Positions 17,472 to 26,996 of a DNA stretch of 64,000 bases are shown here, piece by piece. Numbering within the stretch: the first letter of the stretch is position 1; each line of letters opens with the position of its first letter. Origin of the DNA: an uncultured Christensenella sp. (GTDB lineage Bacteria; Bacillota; Clostridia; Christensenellales; UBA3700); contig CAJUBA010000001.1 in NCBI GenBank assembly GCA_910584635.1, positions 343,727 through 407,726 of the forward strand, in the 5' to 3' direction. The notes beneath the pieces are model-generated. The model was given only the letters and a program-made list of their open reading frames with translations. It did not search any database and had not been told where the DNA came from. The position numbers and the translations under genes are program-made.

Positions 17472-18890
17472 ATGAGTTTTTGCACTCTTGCTAAGGATTA
17501 CGAACAAGGAGCGGTGTTGCTCGATAAAAGTTTTGTCGTCAATTATCTGCCCGAACTTGATGAACTTCAACTGAAAGTCTATCTTATTGGACTTTCTTTT
17601 TGCGCGGATCCCAACGCTCCTCAAAATAGCATGGAATTTATTTGCGATTCTTTGAACGTTAGCGAAGAAGAGGTGGAGAATGCTTTCGGCGCGCTTGCCG
17701 ACGCGGGGTTGGTCAATATTACCGGTTATTCTCCCCTTTCCGTATCTTTCAAAAATATCAAAAGCGCTTACGCCCGTCATTACAAGAAAGAAAAATACGC
17801 GGATTTCAACGCCCAATTAGAAGCGCTATTTCCTAGCGTAGCGTTTAATAATATAAATCAATACACCGTATATTACGATTTTATTGAAGAAACGAAAATC
17901 AAACCCGAAACGCTGATTACTATCGCAAGATATTGCGTCAATCTAAAAGGCGAAAAGATAAAAGCCAACTATATTCTCGCCGTTGCGAAAAACTGGCTGG
18001 AAGAAGGAGTACGCACTCTTGCCGACGTCGATGAAAAGATAAAGATGTTGGAAACAACCAACGAGGCTATCAGACTTATCTGCAAAGCCGTAGGTAAAAA
18101 ATCCGAAGTGGATCTTGACGACAAAAACCTCTATCTTAAGTGGAGCGGAAGTTGGGGATTTAATCTCGACGCGATACTGTTCGCCGCGAAATCGCTTAAA
18201 AATAAAGGCGGTTTTGCCAGACTGGATTCTCTTTTGGACGAATTTTACAGAAACAACGCTATGAGCGTAAAGGAAATGGACGAATATCTCGCCAACAAGC
18301 AATCGATATACAAACTCGCCTACAACGTCAACAAAACGCTCGGTCTTTACTACGAAAACGTCGAATATATCGTGGAGAAGTACATAAACAACTGGCTTGG
18401 TCGAGGTTTTGACGAAAACGCTATTTTGCTTATCGCCGAATACTGTTTGGATAATTCCGTACGTACTCTCGAAGGCATGAACAAGCGCGTGATAAAATTC
18501 TATAACGAAGGTTGCGTAAATACGCAGTCTATCAACGAACATCTCGCCCAACTTATGCAAAGAGATCTCGCTATAAAGAAAATTATCGAAATGACGGGAT
18601 ATTCTCGCAACGTCTGCGCAAACGACAGGGATATGTACAAAGTTTGGACGCAGATGTGGAATTTCGATTACGACGTGATAGAATACGGCGCTACCCTTTG
18701 TCAAGGCAAGTCTATGTCGGCGCTCAATAATCTGCTTGCAAAATGGAAAAATAACGGGGCGCTTACGCTTGAACAGGCTAAGGCAAGCGGCGCGTCCGCT
18801 CCCGCTCAAAACAACGCGCCTATTTATACCAAAGAACAACTTTCCAATTACTTCTATACTCTCGAAGAACTGGACGAATTAGAGGATTGA
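17472..18890 (+). CDS. dnaD: DnaD-type primosome protein with several DnaD-like C-terminal repeats
   Basis: The 472-residue protein has a winged-helix N-terminal domain (about 1-110) and then repeated helical units ending in patterns such as YILAVAKNWLEEGVRTL and NWLGRGFDENAILLIAEYC. I count about four DnaB_2/DnaD-like units (near 130-200, 215-285, 295-360 and 385-440) where Bacillus DnaD has one. It helps load the replicative helicase. AAGGAG precedes the ATG and the loader gene follows after 1 nt. The C-terminal tail is acidic (ELDELED). Confidence 0.88.
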   Translation: MSFCTLAKDYEQGAVLLDKSFVVNYLPELDELQLKVYLIGLSFCADPNAPQNSMEFICDSLNVSEEEVENAFGALADAGLVNITGYSPLSVSFKNIKSAYARHYKKEKYADFNAQLEALFPSVAFNNINQYTVYYDFIEETKIKPETLITIARYCVNLKGEKIKANYILAVAKNWLEEGVRTLADVDEKIKMLETTNEAIRLICKAVGKKSEVDLDDKNLYLKWSGSWGFNLDAILFAAKSLKNKGGFARLDSLLDEFYRNNAMSVKEMDEYLANKQSIYKLAYNVNKTLGLYYENVEYIVEKYINNWLGRGFDENAILLIAEYCLDNSVRTLEGMNKRVIKFYNEGCVNTQSINEHLAQLMQRDLAIKKIIEMTGYSRNVCANDRDMYKVWTQMWNFDYDVIEYGATLCQGKSMSALNNLLAKWKNNGALTLEQAKASGASAPAQNNAPIYTKEQLSNYFYTLEELDELED

Positions 18891-18891
18891 T

Positions 18892-19797
18892 ATGATAAAA
18901 TTTTTCTCGCAAAAACTTGATATATTATACTCTTCCAGACGGGAGATAGCAAAAGAAAACAGCCGAAACAGAAATAGAGAAATACTTTCCTCTCACCCGC
19001 TTTTGGCTGATATGATAAAAGAAAAAAAAGCGACGGAACTTGAACTCGCCCGCAAAAAAGCGCGCAGAGAGCCGTTGGAAGAAATAGAAAATTCACTTGC
19101 CGATATTAACGGCAAAATAGCCGAATATATAAAAAACAATTCTTTGAATTTCGCGACTAAATATGCCTGCTCCGTCTGTAAAGACGAAGGATATTTGGAC
19201 GGCCAGCCTTGCCAATGTCTGCTTGACGAGTACAACTCGCTTTTAAGACAGTATGCGAGCGTATCCGCTTTGCCTTCAACAACTTTTGAAGACATTACGT
19301 CATCAAATACCGATAATGAGGAACATTCCGCGATAAACAAACTCTTCTCTATAATGAAAAATAAAGTCTGCGACAACTTCCAAAAATGCAAATGGACAAA
19401 CTTTATATTCTCAGGCGCAAGCATTACGGAAAAAACCTCGCTATCGGCGGCTGTAGCCAATGCACTGTTGAATAAAAACATAAGCGTTTTTTACGTTACG
19501 TCTTTTGAACTGATAAATGTTTTCCTCGACAAACATACCAACAAACAAACCGCTATGAGCAAAATGTTCGAGTACGTCAACAACTGCGAAATGTTGATAA
19601 TAGACAATCTCGGCTTCGAGCCCATTTACAAAAACGTAACTTTGGAATATCTCTTCTCTACGCTTGAAAAAAGACTTGCCGACAAAAAGAAAACAATGAT
19701 TTGCTCAAAACTCGACGCCCAGTCGCTGATAAACAGATATGGCGAATCTTTCTTAAAATTTACGGATAAAAAGTATTCTTTGAGCGTAATGTTTTAG
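18892..19797 (+). CDS. dnaI: DnaI/DnaC-like helicase loader with degenerate P-loop
   Basis: The 301-residue protein has a helical N-terminus, a zinc-ribbon-like cysteine set (C93, C96, C107, C109) as in DnaI, and an AAA+ region from about 165. The Walker A position reads GASITEKTS (175-183): the first G and the KT are kept but the inner glycines are Ile and Glu. Walker B reads LIIDNLG, with Asn for the second Asp. The terminal region RYGESF is kept. It follows dnaD after 1 nt, supporting helicase loading, but ATP use is uncertain. Confidence 0.87.
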   Translation: MIKFFSQKLDILYSSRREIAKENSRNRNREILSSHPLLADMIKEKKATELELARKKARREPLEEIENSLADINGKIAEYIKNNSLNFATKYACSVCKDEGYLDGQPCQCLLDEYNSLLRQYASVSALPSTTFEDITSSNTDNEEHSAINKLFSIMKNKVCDNFQKCKWTNFIFSGASITEKTSLSAAVANALLNKNISVFYVTSFELINVFLDKHTNKQTAMSKMFEYVNNCEMLIIDNLGFEPIYKNVTLEYLFSTLEKRLADKKKTMICSKLDAQSLINRYGESFLKFTDKKYSLSVMF

Positions 19798-19830
19798 ATT
19801 TGAACTCAATATAATTCTCAAAAACGCAAT

Positions 19831-19861
19831 GTCCCGACGGGTTTCCCCACGGGACTTTTAA
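19831..19861 (+). terminator. Terminator after the helicase loader gene
   Basis: GTCCCG pairs with CGGGAC over a 13-nt loop, followed by TTTTAATTT. Confidence 0.75.
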
Positions 19862-19889
19862 TTTGTTATAATATCTTCAAACGGATTGA

Positions 19890-21752
19890 TTAGAATAATT
19901 TGCGTATGCTGTATCCGTTCTTTTCAAGAACCTTTACTTGCGTTATTATGGATTCTATAAATTCTTCGTTGTTTTTGGTCTTTTGCATCATATTCAAAAG
20001 TTGGTCGGTCGTTTCCTGCGAATCGCCTGTCGAGAGCATTTTTCTCAACGCCCATACGCCTTCGAGTTCCTTTTGCGTCAACAGCAAATCTTCCCTTCTT
20101 GTAGAAGAACGGTTGAGGTCGATAGCAGGGAAAATTCTTCTTTCGCTGAGTTTTCTGTCAAGCGTGATTTCCATATTACCGGTACCTTTGAACTCTTCGT
20201 AGATAACGTCGTCCATTCTGCTTCCCGTATCAACCAACGCCGTAGCGATTATCGTAAGCGAACCGCCGTTTTCGATATTTCTCGCCGCGCCGAAAAACTT
20301 TTTCGGACTCGCCAACGCGCCCGGATCTATACCGCCCGACAACGTTCTGCCGGTAGGAGGTATTGTCAGATTGTACGCTCTTGCCAATCTTGTAAGCGAG
20401 TCCATCATGATTACGACGTCTTTGCCAAGTTCTACAAGTCGTTTTGCTCGTTCAATGAGCAGTTCCGCAGCATTGCAATGATGTTCGGGCATTTCATCGA
20501 ACGTGGAATAGATAACCTCGCCTTTAATAGATCTCTTCATATCCGTTACTTCTTCCGGTCTTTCGTCGACAAGAAGTACGAACAACGTAACTTCTTCATG
20601 GTTTGTAGTAATCGAATTCGCTATCTTTTTAAGCAACGTCGTTTTACCCGCTTTCGGAGGAGAAACTATCATAGCGCGCTGACCTTTGCCGATTGGCGCG
20701 ATAAGATCAAGACTTCTTATTGCAAAATCGCTTCTTGTTACGCTTCTGTCCGCCGTGTTGATTTCAAGTCTTAATCTCTCCTGCGGGAATATCGGCGTCA
20801 ACGCGTCGAAATGAGGTCTTTTGCGCAAATCCATTAGATTTTTTCCGCTCTCGCCGTCAAAACATACTAGTTTGTATTCTCCGGTAGAAGGTATATCGTT
20901 GCCCTTTTCGTCCTTTTGATATACGAGTTCATACTTCATATCGGGGTTGACTCTTTCGACCGTAACAAGCGCGGGCGGTTTGTTGTCGCTCAATCTTCTT
21001 GCTATTCCCGTTACGTAGTCGCCCGCTCTCAATCCCATGCCTTTTATCACTCTACCGGATACGTAGACGTCTTTATCTCCGCATTCGCAGTTTTCTGCGC
21101 GCAAAAAGCCATATCCGTCGAGAATCTGCAAAATACCGCTTCTGTATTCTGTTTCGCCTTTTTCTTCGTCGTCTGATTGAGTTTCGGATTTTTGATTGAA
21201 TTTGTTTTTGTCGTAGGAATTATTGTAATTGTTTGATTTATCGTAATTGTTGTTTTTCTCGCCGAATCCTTCCGAAGGTTTGCTTCTTTCATACTTGGTT
21301 TCGAAAGTCGAGGAATCGCTTACTTTTCCGAAAACGTCGGGTTTGGGCGGTCTTCCTGCGCTTTTTTTCTGCGCGAAACTATGCTCCGCATCGCCTTTTT
21401 CGTTGATAATTTTGTAATATTCCTCTATAATCTCGGCTTTTTTCTTGGTCGTCGGAGATTTTATTCCCATGTCTCTCGCTATTTTTCTGACGGTATGTAT
21501 CGTCATGTTTTTGAAATCTTCTTCGGAATAAATAAAACCTCTGCTAATCATCGCTTGGTCGGTTTGCTCAGAAATTCCGTTTTCTTCCGCCGTCGGCTGT
21601 TTTTCTCCCGCTTCATAAGCGATAATGCTTTCCATTAGTTTTTCTTCGGAAAGATACGTCGCGTTTTCAACGCCCAACTTTCTCGCAATATCTCTGAGTT
21701 GAAAAAGATTTTTGCTTTTAAGTTCTTCCAAAGTATAGTTTCGTTTTGCCAT
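19890..21752 (-). CDS. rho: Transcription termination factor Rho with disordered insertion
   Basis: The 620-residue protein has two Rho_N/SAP-like helical units (about 1-45 and 75-115), a disordered Asn/Lys/Ser/Asp-rich stretch (about 118-202), the cold-shock RNA-binding domain (about 203-275) and the hexameric ATPase: P-loop SPPKAGKTTLL, LLVDERPEEV, MMDSLTRLARAYN, and SGGIDPGAL. It is about 200 residues longer than E. coli Rho. A hairpin (21904-21927) lies upstream in its probable leader. Confidence 0.96.
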   Translation of the reverse strand: MAKRNYTLEELKSKNLFQLRDIARKLGVENATYLSEEKLMESIIAYEAGEKQPTAEENGISEQTDQAMISRGFIYSEEDFKNMTIHTVRKIARDMGIKSPTTKKKAEIIEEYYKIINEKGDAEHSFAQKKSAGRPPKPDVFGKVSDSSTFETKYERSKPSEGFGEKNNNYDKSNNYNNSYDKNKFNQKSETQSDDEEKGETEYRSGILQILDGYGFLRAENCECGDKDVYVSGRVIKGMGLRAGDYVTGIARRLSDNKPPALVTVERVNPDMKYELVYQKDEKGNDIPSTGEYKLVCFDGESGKNLMDLRKRPHFDALTPIFPQERLRLEINTADRSVTRSDFAIRSLDLIAPIGKGQRAMIVSPPKAGKTTLLKKIANSITTNHEEVTLFVLLVDERPEEVTDMKRSIKGEVIYSTFDEMPEHHCNAAELLIERAKRLVELGKDVVIMMDSLTRLARAYNLTIPPTGRTLSGGIDPGALASPKKFFGAARNIENGGSLTIIATALVDTGSRMDDVIYEEFKGTGNMEITLDRKLSERRIFPAIDLNRSSTRREDLLLTQKELEGVWALRKMLSTGDSQETTDQLLNMMQKTKNNEEFIESIITQVKVLEKNGYSIRKLF

Positions 21753-21903
21753 ATTATTCTCCCAAATTGAGTTTGCCTTTCAGGCTTTTAATAGTAATAA
21801 GAATGATTGATTCTTTTAATCTCTTAAATTTTATGAACCGAATTGATAAGTAATTAAATTTTCTACAAAAGAAAAATTTTTATACCGAAAATTTTATTTT
21901 TTT

Positions 21904-21927
21904 GCAAGAGGTATCGCTACCTCTTGC
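21904..21927. other. Hairpin between the MBL hydrolase gene and rho
   Basis: A perfect 10-bp stem GCAAGAGGTA/TACCTCTTGC with a 4-nt loop lies just past the hydrolase stop. On the minus strand it is followed by A residues, not T, so it is not a classic intrinsic terminator; it could lie in the rho leader. Confidence 0.55.
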
Positions 21928-21937
21928 GTCGGTTTAA

Positions 21938-22594
21938 CTAAAATGTTTCGCTTTTGAATACGATAACTTTGGTATTGTCGCCTTCAAAGTACGCTCTGTC
22001 TACTTCGAGCGTCCTTCCGTCGATTTCTACAATTTGTTCCGGCTCGAACAAATCTAAGAATTCGTCTATCTTATCAATATCCATTACGCATTCCGCGCTC
22101 TTGAAATGCATGGGGATTACAACGTCGGGCATGATTATATCTACGTACTCTTTCGCTTGCTTTGCGTCGATGGTATAATTTCCGCCTATCGGTATCATTA
22201 GCACGTTGACCGATCCGATAACTTCCGCCAATCTAACTGTACACTCCTCGCCGACGTCGCCCATGTGGCAAAGATCTACGCCGTCCATGCGGTATTTGAA
22301 GATACAGTTCTCTCCTCTCTTTTTGCCGGATTTGTCGTCGTGATAAGAGTGCATGGACGATATATCCACGCCTTTCACTTCCCAAAAACCGCATTCGCTA
22401 ATTACCAGCGGAGATCCCTGCACGTTTACCACGGCGTTGTGGTCTTTGTGTTGATGCGAACAAGTTACGACGTCCGCGCCCGTACTTGCCATATCGAAGC
22501 CTACGATAGATTTGTCAAAGGGGTCGGCTACAATCGCGGTTCCCGTCGACTCTGTCAACTTGAAACACGAATGCCCCAGCCATTCAATTTTCAT
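21938..22594 (-). CDS. Metallo-beta-lactamase-fold hydrolase (UlaG/UPF0173-like)
   Basis: The 218-residue protein opens with IEWLGHSCFKL and has SHQHKDHN (the HxHxDH metal motif), MGDVG with its aspartate, IPMHFK with the last histidine. This is the UPF0173/UlaG-type MBL fold, a cytosolic metal hydrolase of unknown substrate here. It lies 1 nt behind the PRPP synthase gene and is likely co-transcribed with it. Confidence 0.88.
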   Translation of the reverse strand: MKIEWLGHSCFKLTESTGTAIVADPFDKSIVGFDMASTGADVVTCSHQHKDHNAVVNVQGSPLVISECGFWEVKGVDISSMHSYHDDKSGKKRGENCIFKYRMDGVDLCHMGDVGEECTVRLAEVIGSVNVLMIPIGGNYTIDAKQAKEYVDIIMPDVVIPMHFKSAECVMDIDKIDEFLDLFEPEQIVEIDGRTLEVDRAYFEGDNTKVIVFKSETF

Positions 22595-22595
22595 T

Positions 22596-23798
22596 TTACT
22601 CCTCGCTGATATTCATTGCCAACTGTTGAGGTTTGCCGGCATTGAATTTTTCGATTAGTTCGTGTATTTTATCGTGCGGGTCAAGCAACTGTCCCACAGA
22701 TTTGTTTTGGTCGATAGCCGCGATTATATACGCGACGAATTTTGACATATCCGCTTGCACAAACCAACTCTTTTGCAAAAGTTCCTCCGTAGCGTAAGTC
22801 AAATTGGTAGAAAGCACAGCGTCGAACAATCCCGCTTCATACGCTTTCTGGAATTTTTCCGTACCTTCGGTAAACAATGCATAAGTAGCGGAAAGGAATA
22901 TTCTGCCGCAGCCTGCCGCTTTAAGTTCCGTACAAAGTTTGAGCATGCTGTCGCCCGTAGCGATAATGTCGTCCGCAACGAAGATATCCTTATCCTTAAC
23001 GTCGTTGCCGATATACTCGTGAGCAACGATAGGATTTCTGCCATTGACTACGTTCGCGTAATCTCTGCGCTTATAAAACATTCCCAAATCGGTACCGAGT
23101 ACAGACGCGTAATAAATATTTCTGCTCATAGCGCCTTCGTCGGGACTAACTATCATAAAGTTGTCTTTCTTCATATTGATTTCGGGGAAAGATTTGAGCA
23201 TCGCTTTAAGAATCTGATAAGTCGGCATGAAATTATCAAAACCCATGATTGGCACGGAATTCTGGACTCTGGGATCGTGAGCGTCGAAAGTGATAATATC
23301 CTTTACTCCCATAAATTCCAACTCTCTGAGCATTTGCGCGCAATCGAGAGATTCTCTTGCAACTCTTCTGTGCTGTCTTCCGCCGTAAAGCAAAGGCATT
23401 ACGACCGTAATCTTATTCGCGATACCTGCGCAAGCGCAAATTATTCTTTTAAGATCCGAATAATGGTCGTCCGGCGACATTCTGTTGGGCGTGCCGAACA
23501 TATTGTACTCGATAGAATAATTACCTACGTCGCAAATAACGTAAAGGTCTTTTCCTCTTATGCTGTCAAGTATAAGTCCTTTGCCGTCGCCCGTAGTAAA
23601 TCTCGGACATTTGTTTCCGACAAGGAACGTATCCTTGAAAAATTTCTTACCGCTTGCTTTGGCTTCGTTGTTGTACCAGTTGACCAAATATCTGTCTACT
23701 TTCTGTCCCAATTCCGCCGCGCCTTCCAACGCCAAAATAGCCATGTTGGAAGAATCTTTTTCAAAGTTGAATATCGACTCAAAAAACGGTCTCATCAT
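22596..23798 (-). CDS. prs: Ribose-phosphate pyrophosphokinase (PRPP synthase), divergent long form
   Basis: The 400-residue protein has the PRPP-binding loop VADDIIATGDSM, the ATP/ribose region YGGRQHRR, and the DAHDPRVQN segment. It makes PRPP for purines, pyrimidines, histidine and NAD. It is about 85 residues longer than standard bacterial Prs, with a long N-terminal part and a tail ending NAGKPQQLAMN. Two adjacent ATG codons follow GGAGG; the second (23793-23795) has the better spacing. Confidence 0.92.
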   Translation of the reverse strand: MMRPFFESIFNFEKDSSNMAILALEGAAELGQKVDRYLVNWYNNEAKASGKKFFKDTFLVGNKCPRFTTGDGKGLILDSIRGKDLYVICDVGNYSIEYNMFGTPNRMSPDDHYSDLKRIICACAGIANKITVVMPLLYGGRQHRRVARESLDCAQMLRELEFMGVKDIITFDAHDPRVQNSVPIMGFDNFMPTYQILKAMLKSFPEINMKKDNFMIVSPDEGAMSRNIYYASVLGTDLGMFYKRRDYANVVNGRNPIVAHEYIGNDVKDKDIFVADDIIATGDSMLKLCTELKAAGCGRIFLSATYALFTEGTEKFQKAYEAGLFDAVLSTNLTYATEELLQKSWFVQADMSKFVAYIIAAIDQNKSVGQLLDPHDKIHELIEKFNAGKPQQLAMNISEE

Positions 23799-23967
23799 TG
23801 CCTCCGTATATTAAAAAAATTGTATCCTGTGAATTGCGTAAAAAATCAACACAATTATTGATTATTGTATTAAGTGAACGAGAAATATTGAATTTTCTAC
23901 TATGTGAATCCATATAGCCTCACTCGTAAATTTTGTAAAACGGGCAAACTTTCCCTGTTACATTGAT

Positions 23968-23996
23968 ATAATAACATAGTAATTGCATAAAAGCAA
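23968..23996 (-). promoter_or_regulatory. prs promoter
   Basis: On the minus strand TTGCTT (23991-23996), 17-nt spacer, TATTAT (23968-23973). It would give a 5' leader of about 160 nt in which no known riboswitch was recognised. Confidence 0.5.
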
Positions 23997-24121
23997 GTCT
24001 TTTTCACGGCTTTTCGCGCTATTGCCGACTCAAGAAATCTTTTACCAAAGTCTGTTTAACATTTGGTTGTTATTTAACGTTGACAATTTATTCCAACGCG
24101 CGATTTTCTTCGACAAATTTC

Positions 24122-24150
24122 TTTACTTGCAAAAAATATACTGCTATAAT
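24122..24150 (+). promoter_or_regulatory. yitT promoter
   Basis: TTTACT (24122-24127), 17-nt spacer, TATAAT (24145-24150). The 435-bp divergent gap (23799-24234) otherwise shows only these two promoters. Confidence 0.6.
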
Positions 24151-24234
24151 TAAAAAGCATTCGGCATATTATATTTACGCGCGGGATTAAAAAATCATAT
24201 TATATATGTCGAAAACAGTAATCGGGAGAACAAA

Positions 24235-25386
24235 ATGCGTACTAGACTCAAACAAATCAATCCTATAAACTTCATCTTCCTTACCGTAGCGGGTATTGTC
24301 AACGCTTCGGCGGTTACGCTGTTTCTTCAACCCGCAATGCTCTACGACGGAGGATTTTCCGGTACGTCTATACTTCTTTCCAATCTAAGCGGTTTAAGCG
24401 TCAGTATTTTTCTATTGATACTAAACTTCCCCTTCTTTATATTCGGATACAAGAAGTTGGGACTTAACTTTATAATCTATTCCATGTACGCAATCGCTAT
24501 ATTCTCGTTGTTTTCATTTTTGTTCCAAAACTGTTTCGGTATTGATTTTTCCGACGGTTCTCCGATAACCAAAAACGAAAAACTTTTGGCTGCGGTATTC
24601 GGAGGTATTATATCCGGTATAGGAAGCGGTTTGACGATACGTTTTGGCGGAGCGATTGACGGCGTGGAAGTTCTTTCTTTGATATTTGCAAAAAAAATAG
24701 GCATGACCGTAGGCACGTTCGTTATGAGTTATAACCTAATTCTCTATATCTCTGCCGGTATTATCACTTCAAGTTGGATAACTCCTCTCTATTCAATAAT
24801 CGCTTACGCGTTGGGACTAAAATCCGTCGACTTTATTATCGAAGGTTTCGACAAATCAAAATCCGCTTTTATAATATCCAATCACCCGGAGAAAATCGCA
24901 GATACTCTCGTAGATATTTTCGAGCGCGGAGTAACTATTATCAACGCGGAAGGCTACTATTCAAAAATGCCGAAGAAAGTATTGTATTGCGTGGTAAACA
25001 GGTTCGAAGTCAACACTCTTAAAAAGATTGTTACAGGCATAGACCCAAAAGCCTTTGTTGCGATAACAGACGTATCAGACTCAATGGGAAGCAGTCTTAA
25101 ATTCGATAAACTGCGCGAAAGAAAAAGAAGAAAGAGAAAAAATAATTCTCCCGCTCCTATAGTAAATTCTGTCGACAAAGTAAATATTCCCGACGAGATA
25201 CTGGAAAATATCAATAGTATTGAAAACGAAAACTCTATTGTATTGCAAGACAACGATGCGATAATCGAACAAGAAAATAACGCTATCGAACAAAACGGCA
25301 ACTTGCAAATCGAACAAACTTTGGATGGCGAACAAAAAGCAATCGAATCTCAAGCGACGGCAACTATTGACGAAAAGCAAGAATAA
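24235..25386 (+). CDS. YitT family membrane protein with charged C-terminal tail
   Basis: The 383-residue protein has five or so helices (about 15-190) with the YitT patterns DGGFSGTSILLS and RFGGAIDGVEVLSL, then the cytosolic DUF2179 domain (about 205-280) with PKKVLYCVVNRFEVN. Beyond residue 283 is an Arg/Lys cluster and then an extension of roughly 90 residues rich in Asn, Glu and Gln, absent from most relatives. The family is linked to transport, but the substrate is unknown. GGGAGA precedes the ATG. Confidence 0.9.
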   Translation: MRTRLKQINPINFIFLTVAGIVNASAVTLFLQPAMLYDGGFSGTSILLSNLSGLSVSIFLLILNFPFFIFGYKKLGLNFIIYSMYAIAIFSLFSFLFQNCFGIDFSDGSPITKNEKLLAAVFGGIISGIGSGLTIRFGGAIDGVEVLSLIFAKKIGMTVGTFVMSYNLILYISAGIITSSWITPLYSIIAYALGLKSVDFIIEGFDKSKSAFIISNHPEKIADTLVDIFERGVTIINAEGYYSKMPKKVLYCVVNRFEVNTLKKIVTGIDPKAFVAITDVSDSMGSSLKFDKLRERKRRKRKNNSPAPIVNSVDKVNIPDEILENINSIENENSIVLQDNDAIIEQENNAIEQNGNLQIEQTLDGEQKAIESQATATIDEKQE

Positions 25387-25395
25387 TATGATACG

Positions 25396-25424
25396 AAAAA
25401 GTACCCGAAGTCGGGTACTTTTTT
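25396..25424. terminator. Bidirectional terminator between yitT and the fucosidase
   Basis: AAAAAGTACCCGA and TCGGGTACTTTTT form a 13-bp stem with a 2-nt apex; T runs exist in both directions for the convergent genes. Confidence 0.88.
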
Positions 25425-25439
25425 ATAGATAATGATTGA

Positions 25440-26996
25440 TTATTTAGTTGCGTTTTTCTTATTCTCTTTTTTTATAAACGTTCTGTAATTTACCCTGTGC
25501 AACCACTGTTTGAAAGCGTGCATAAAAGGTTTTTTAGGCATATATCCGTTATCTTCATATACCCCTATAAATTCCAAATACGGCTTGCGTCTTACGCTTG
25601 TAAATACTACTTCCACGCAATCTGTAACGACAGACTTGAAAAACGCGACTCTACCGTATCCGACAGTAGTACCGCTACTCACCTTTTTGCGTTTTCCTTT
25701 AACGTAAACGTATATATCGAAGTTCTCTACCCTTTGAGAAAAAGCGACGTTTTCGACGAGTTTAATTCTGTTTATCTTATGTTCCGCGTCAAGAGTAAGT
25801 TTTACGACGTAACTATCGCTTTCTTTGTCAGGAGTATAGTAAGATATAGTATCGAAAGTATCGTTGTCGTATTCGTATTTCAAGACGTTTTCTATATTAT
25901 TTCCGTCTTGCGCGGGCGGAGCCGATATCTCTTTGACGGCAATCAACTGTTCGTTTGAACTTCTGATATGCTCTCCGAGTTCATTTAGAGTTTTAACGTC
26001 CCTCTCATGGATAAGACCTCTGGTATCGGGAGGGATATTGAGCAGAAGCATAGTATTACCACCCACAGAATCGTAATATATTCTCTTCAAATTATTTGCG
26101 CTTCGCACCGCTACGTCTTGCGATTTGTGATAAAACCATCCCGGTCTTACCGAAACGTCCACTTCTGCGGGATACCACATAAAATCGTCGAAATTTTTCA
26201 AAAATGAGCGACTTCCCAAATCCGAACTTATTATATCCGCCCCTTTCTTTGAGAAACTCTCGTCGTCAGCCTGCTGTGAATTAGATTCGATAGTTTGAAT
26301 ATCGCAAGCGAATTTCGGCACGACGTTCCACTCGCTTTCACGCGCAAAACCGCCTTCGTTGCCCACCCAACGAATATCAGGTCCGCAATTGGATATACAC
26401 GCCTTGGGAGCAAGTTTTCTAATTAGAGAGAAATATCTGTCCCAATCGTAAATTTGTTTTGGTTTGCCGTCCATATACGAACCGCATGCGCCGTCCAACC
26501 ATACGCAGAATATTTCTCCGTATCCTGTAAGCAATTCCGTAAGTTGCGCGCAATAGACGTCGTTATAAGAGTCTCCCTGACCGTAAGCGGGATGATTTCT
26601 ATCCCAAGGGGAAAGATATATGCCGAATTTCATTCCGTATTTTTGACAACTTTTCGAAACTTCTTCGACAACGTCGCCTTTTCCATCTTTGTACGGAGAT
26701 GACGCAACGCTGTAATCTGTTGTTGCCGTAGGCCAAAGACAAAATCCGTCGTGATGTTTGCACGTCAGTATTACTCCGTATGCACCCACGTCTTTTGCTG
26801 TCTTTACCCATTGATCGGTATCTTGTTCTGACGGGTCAAACTCTTTAGGATCGACTCTTCCGTCTCCCCACTCTTTACTTGTAAAAGTATTTAGTCCATA
26901 ATGAAAAAATACGTTGAAATTTTCCCTTTGCGCTCTCTTCTGCACGGTAGTGGGAACAATCGACAAATATTTGTCCAATCTCTCTTGCGAATTCAT
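25440..26996 (-). CDS. GH29 alpha-L-fucosidase, cytosolic
   Basis: The 518-residue enzyme has the GH29 barrel: FHYGLNTFT, LTCKHHDGFCLWPT, and the nucleophile aspartate in CVWLDGACG (D168). Residues about 360-485 form a beta-rich region like a discoidin/CBM32 module. No signal peptide is present, so it would act on imported fucosylated oligosaccharides. Its GH29 subfamily cannot be fixed here, but the sequence resembles the alpha-1,3/4 type. It stands alone in the window. Confidence 0.92.
   Translation of the reverse strand: MNSQERLDKYLSIVPTTVQKRAQRENFNVFFHYGLNTFTSKEWGDGRVDPKEFDPSEQDTDQWVKTAKDVGAYGVILTCKHHDGFCLWPTATTDYSVASSPYKDGKGDVVEEVSKSCQKYGMKFGIYLSPWDRNHPAYGQGDSYNDVYCAQLTELLTGYGEIFCVWLDGACGSYMDGKPKQIYDWDRYFSLIRKLAPKACISNCGPDIRWVGNEGGFARESEWNVVPKFACDIQTIESNSQQADDESFSKKGADIISSDLGSRSFLKNFDDFMWYPAEVDVSVRPGWFYHKSQDVAVRSANNLKRIYYDSVGGNTMLLLNIPPDTRGLIHERDVKTLNELGEHIRSSNEQLIAVKEISAPPAQDGNNIENVLKYEYDNDTFDTISYYTPDKESDSYVVKLTLDAEHKINRIKLVENVAFSQRVENFDIYVYVKGKRKKVSSGTTVGYGRVAFFKSVVTDCVEVVFTSVRRKPYLEFIGVYEDNGYMPKKPFMHAFKQWLHRVNYRTFIKKENKKNATK

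Noticed and set aside
22755..23861. 368-codon plus-strand frame
   Set aside because: It is the complement of prs, with no family pattern.
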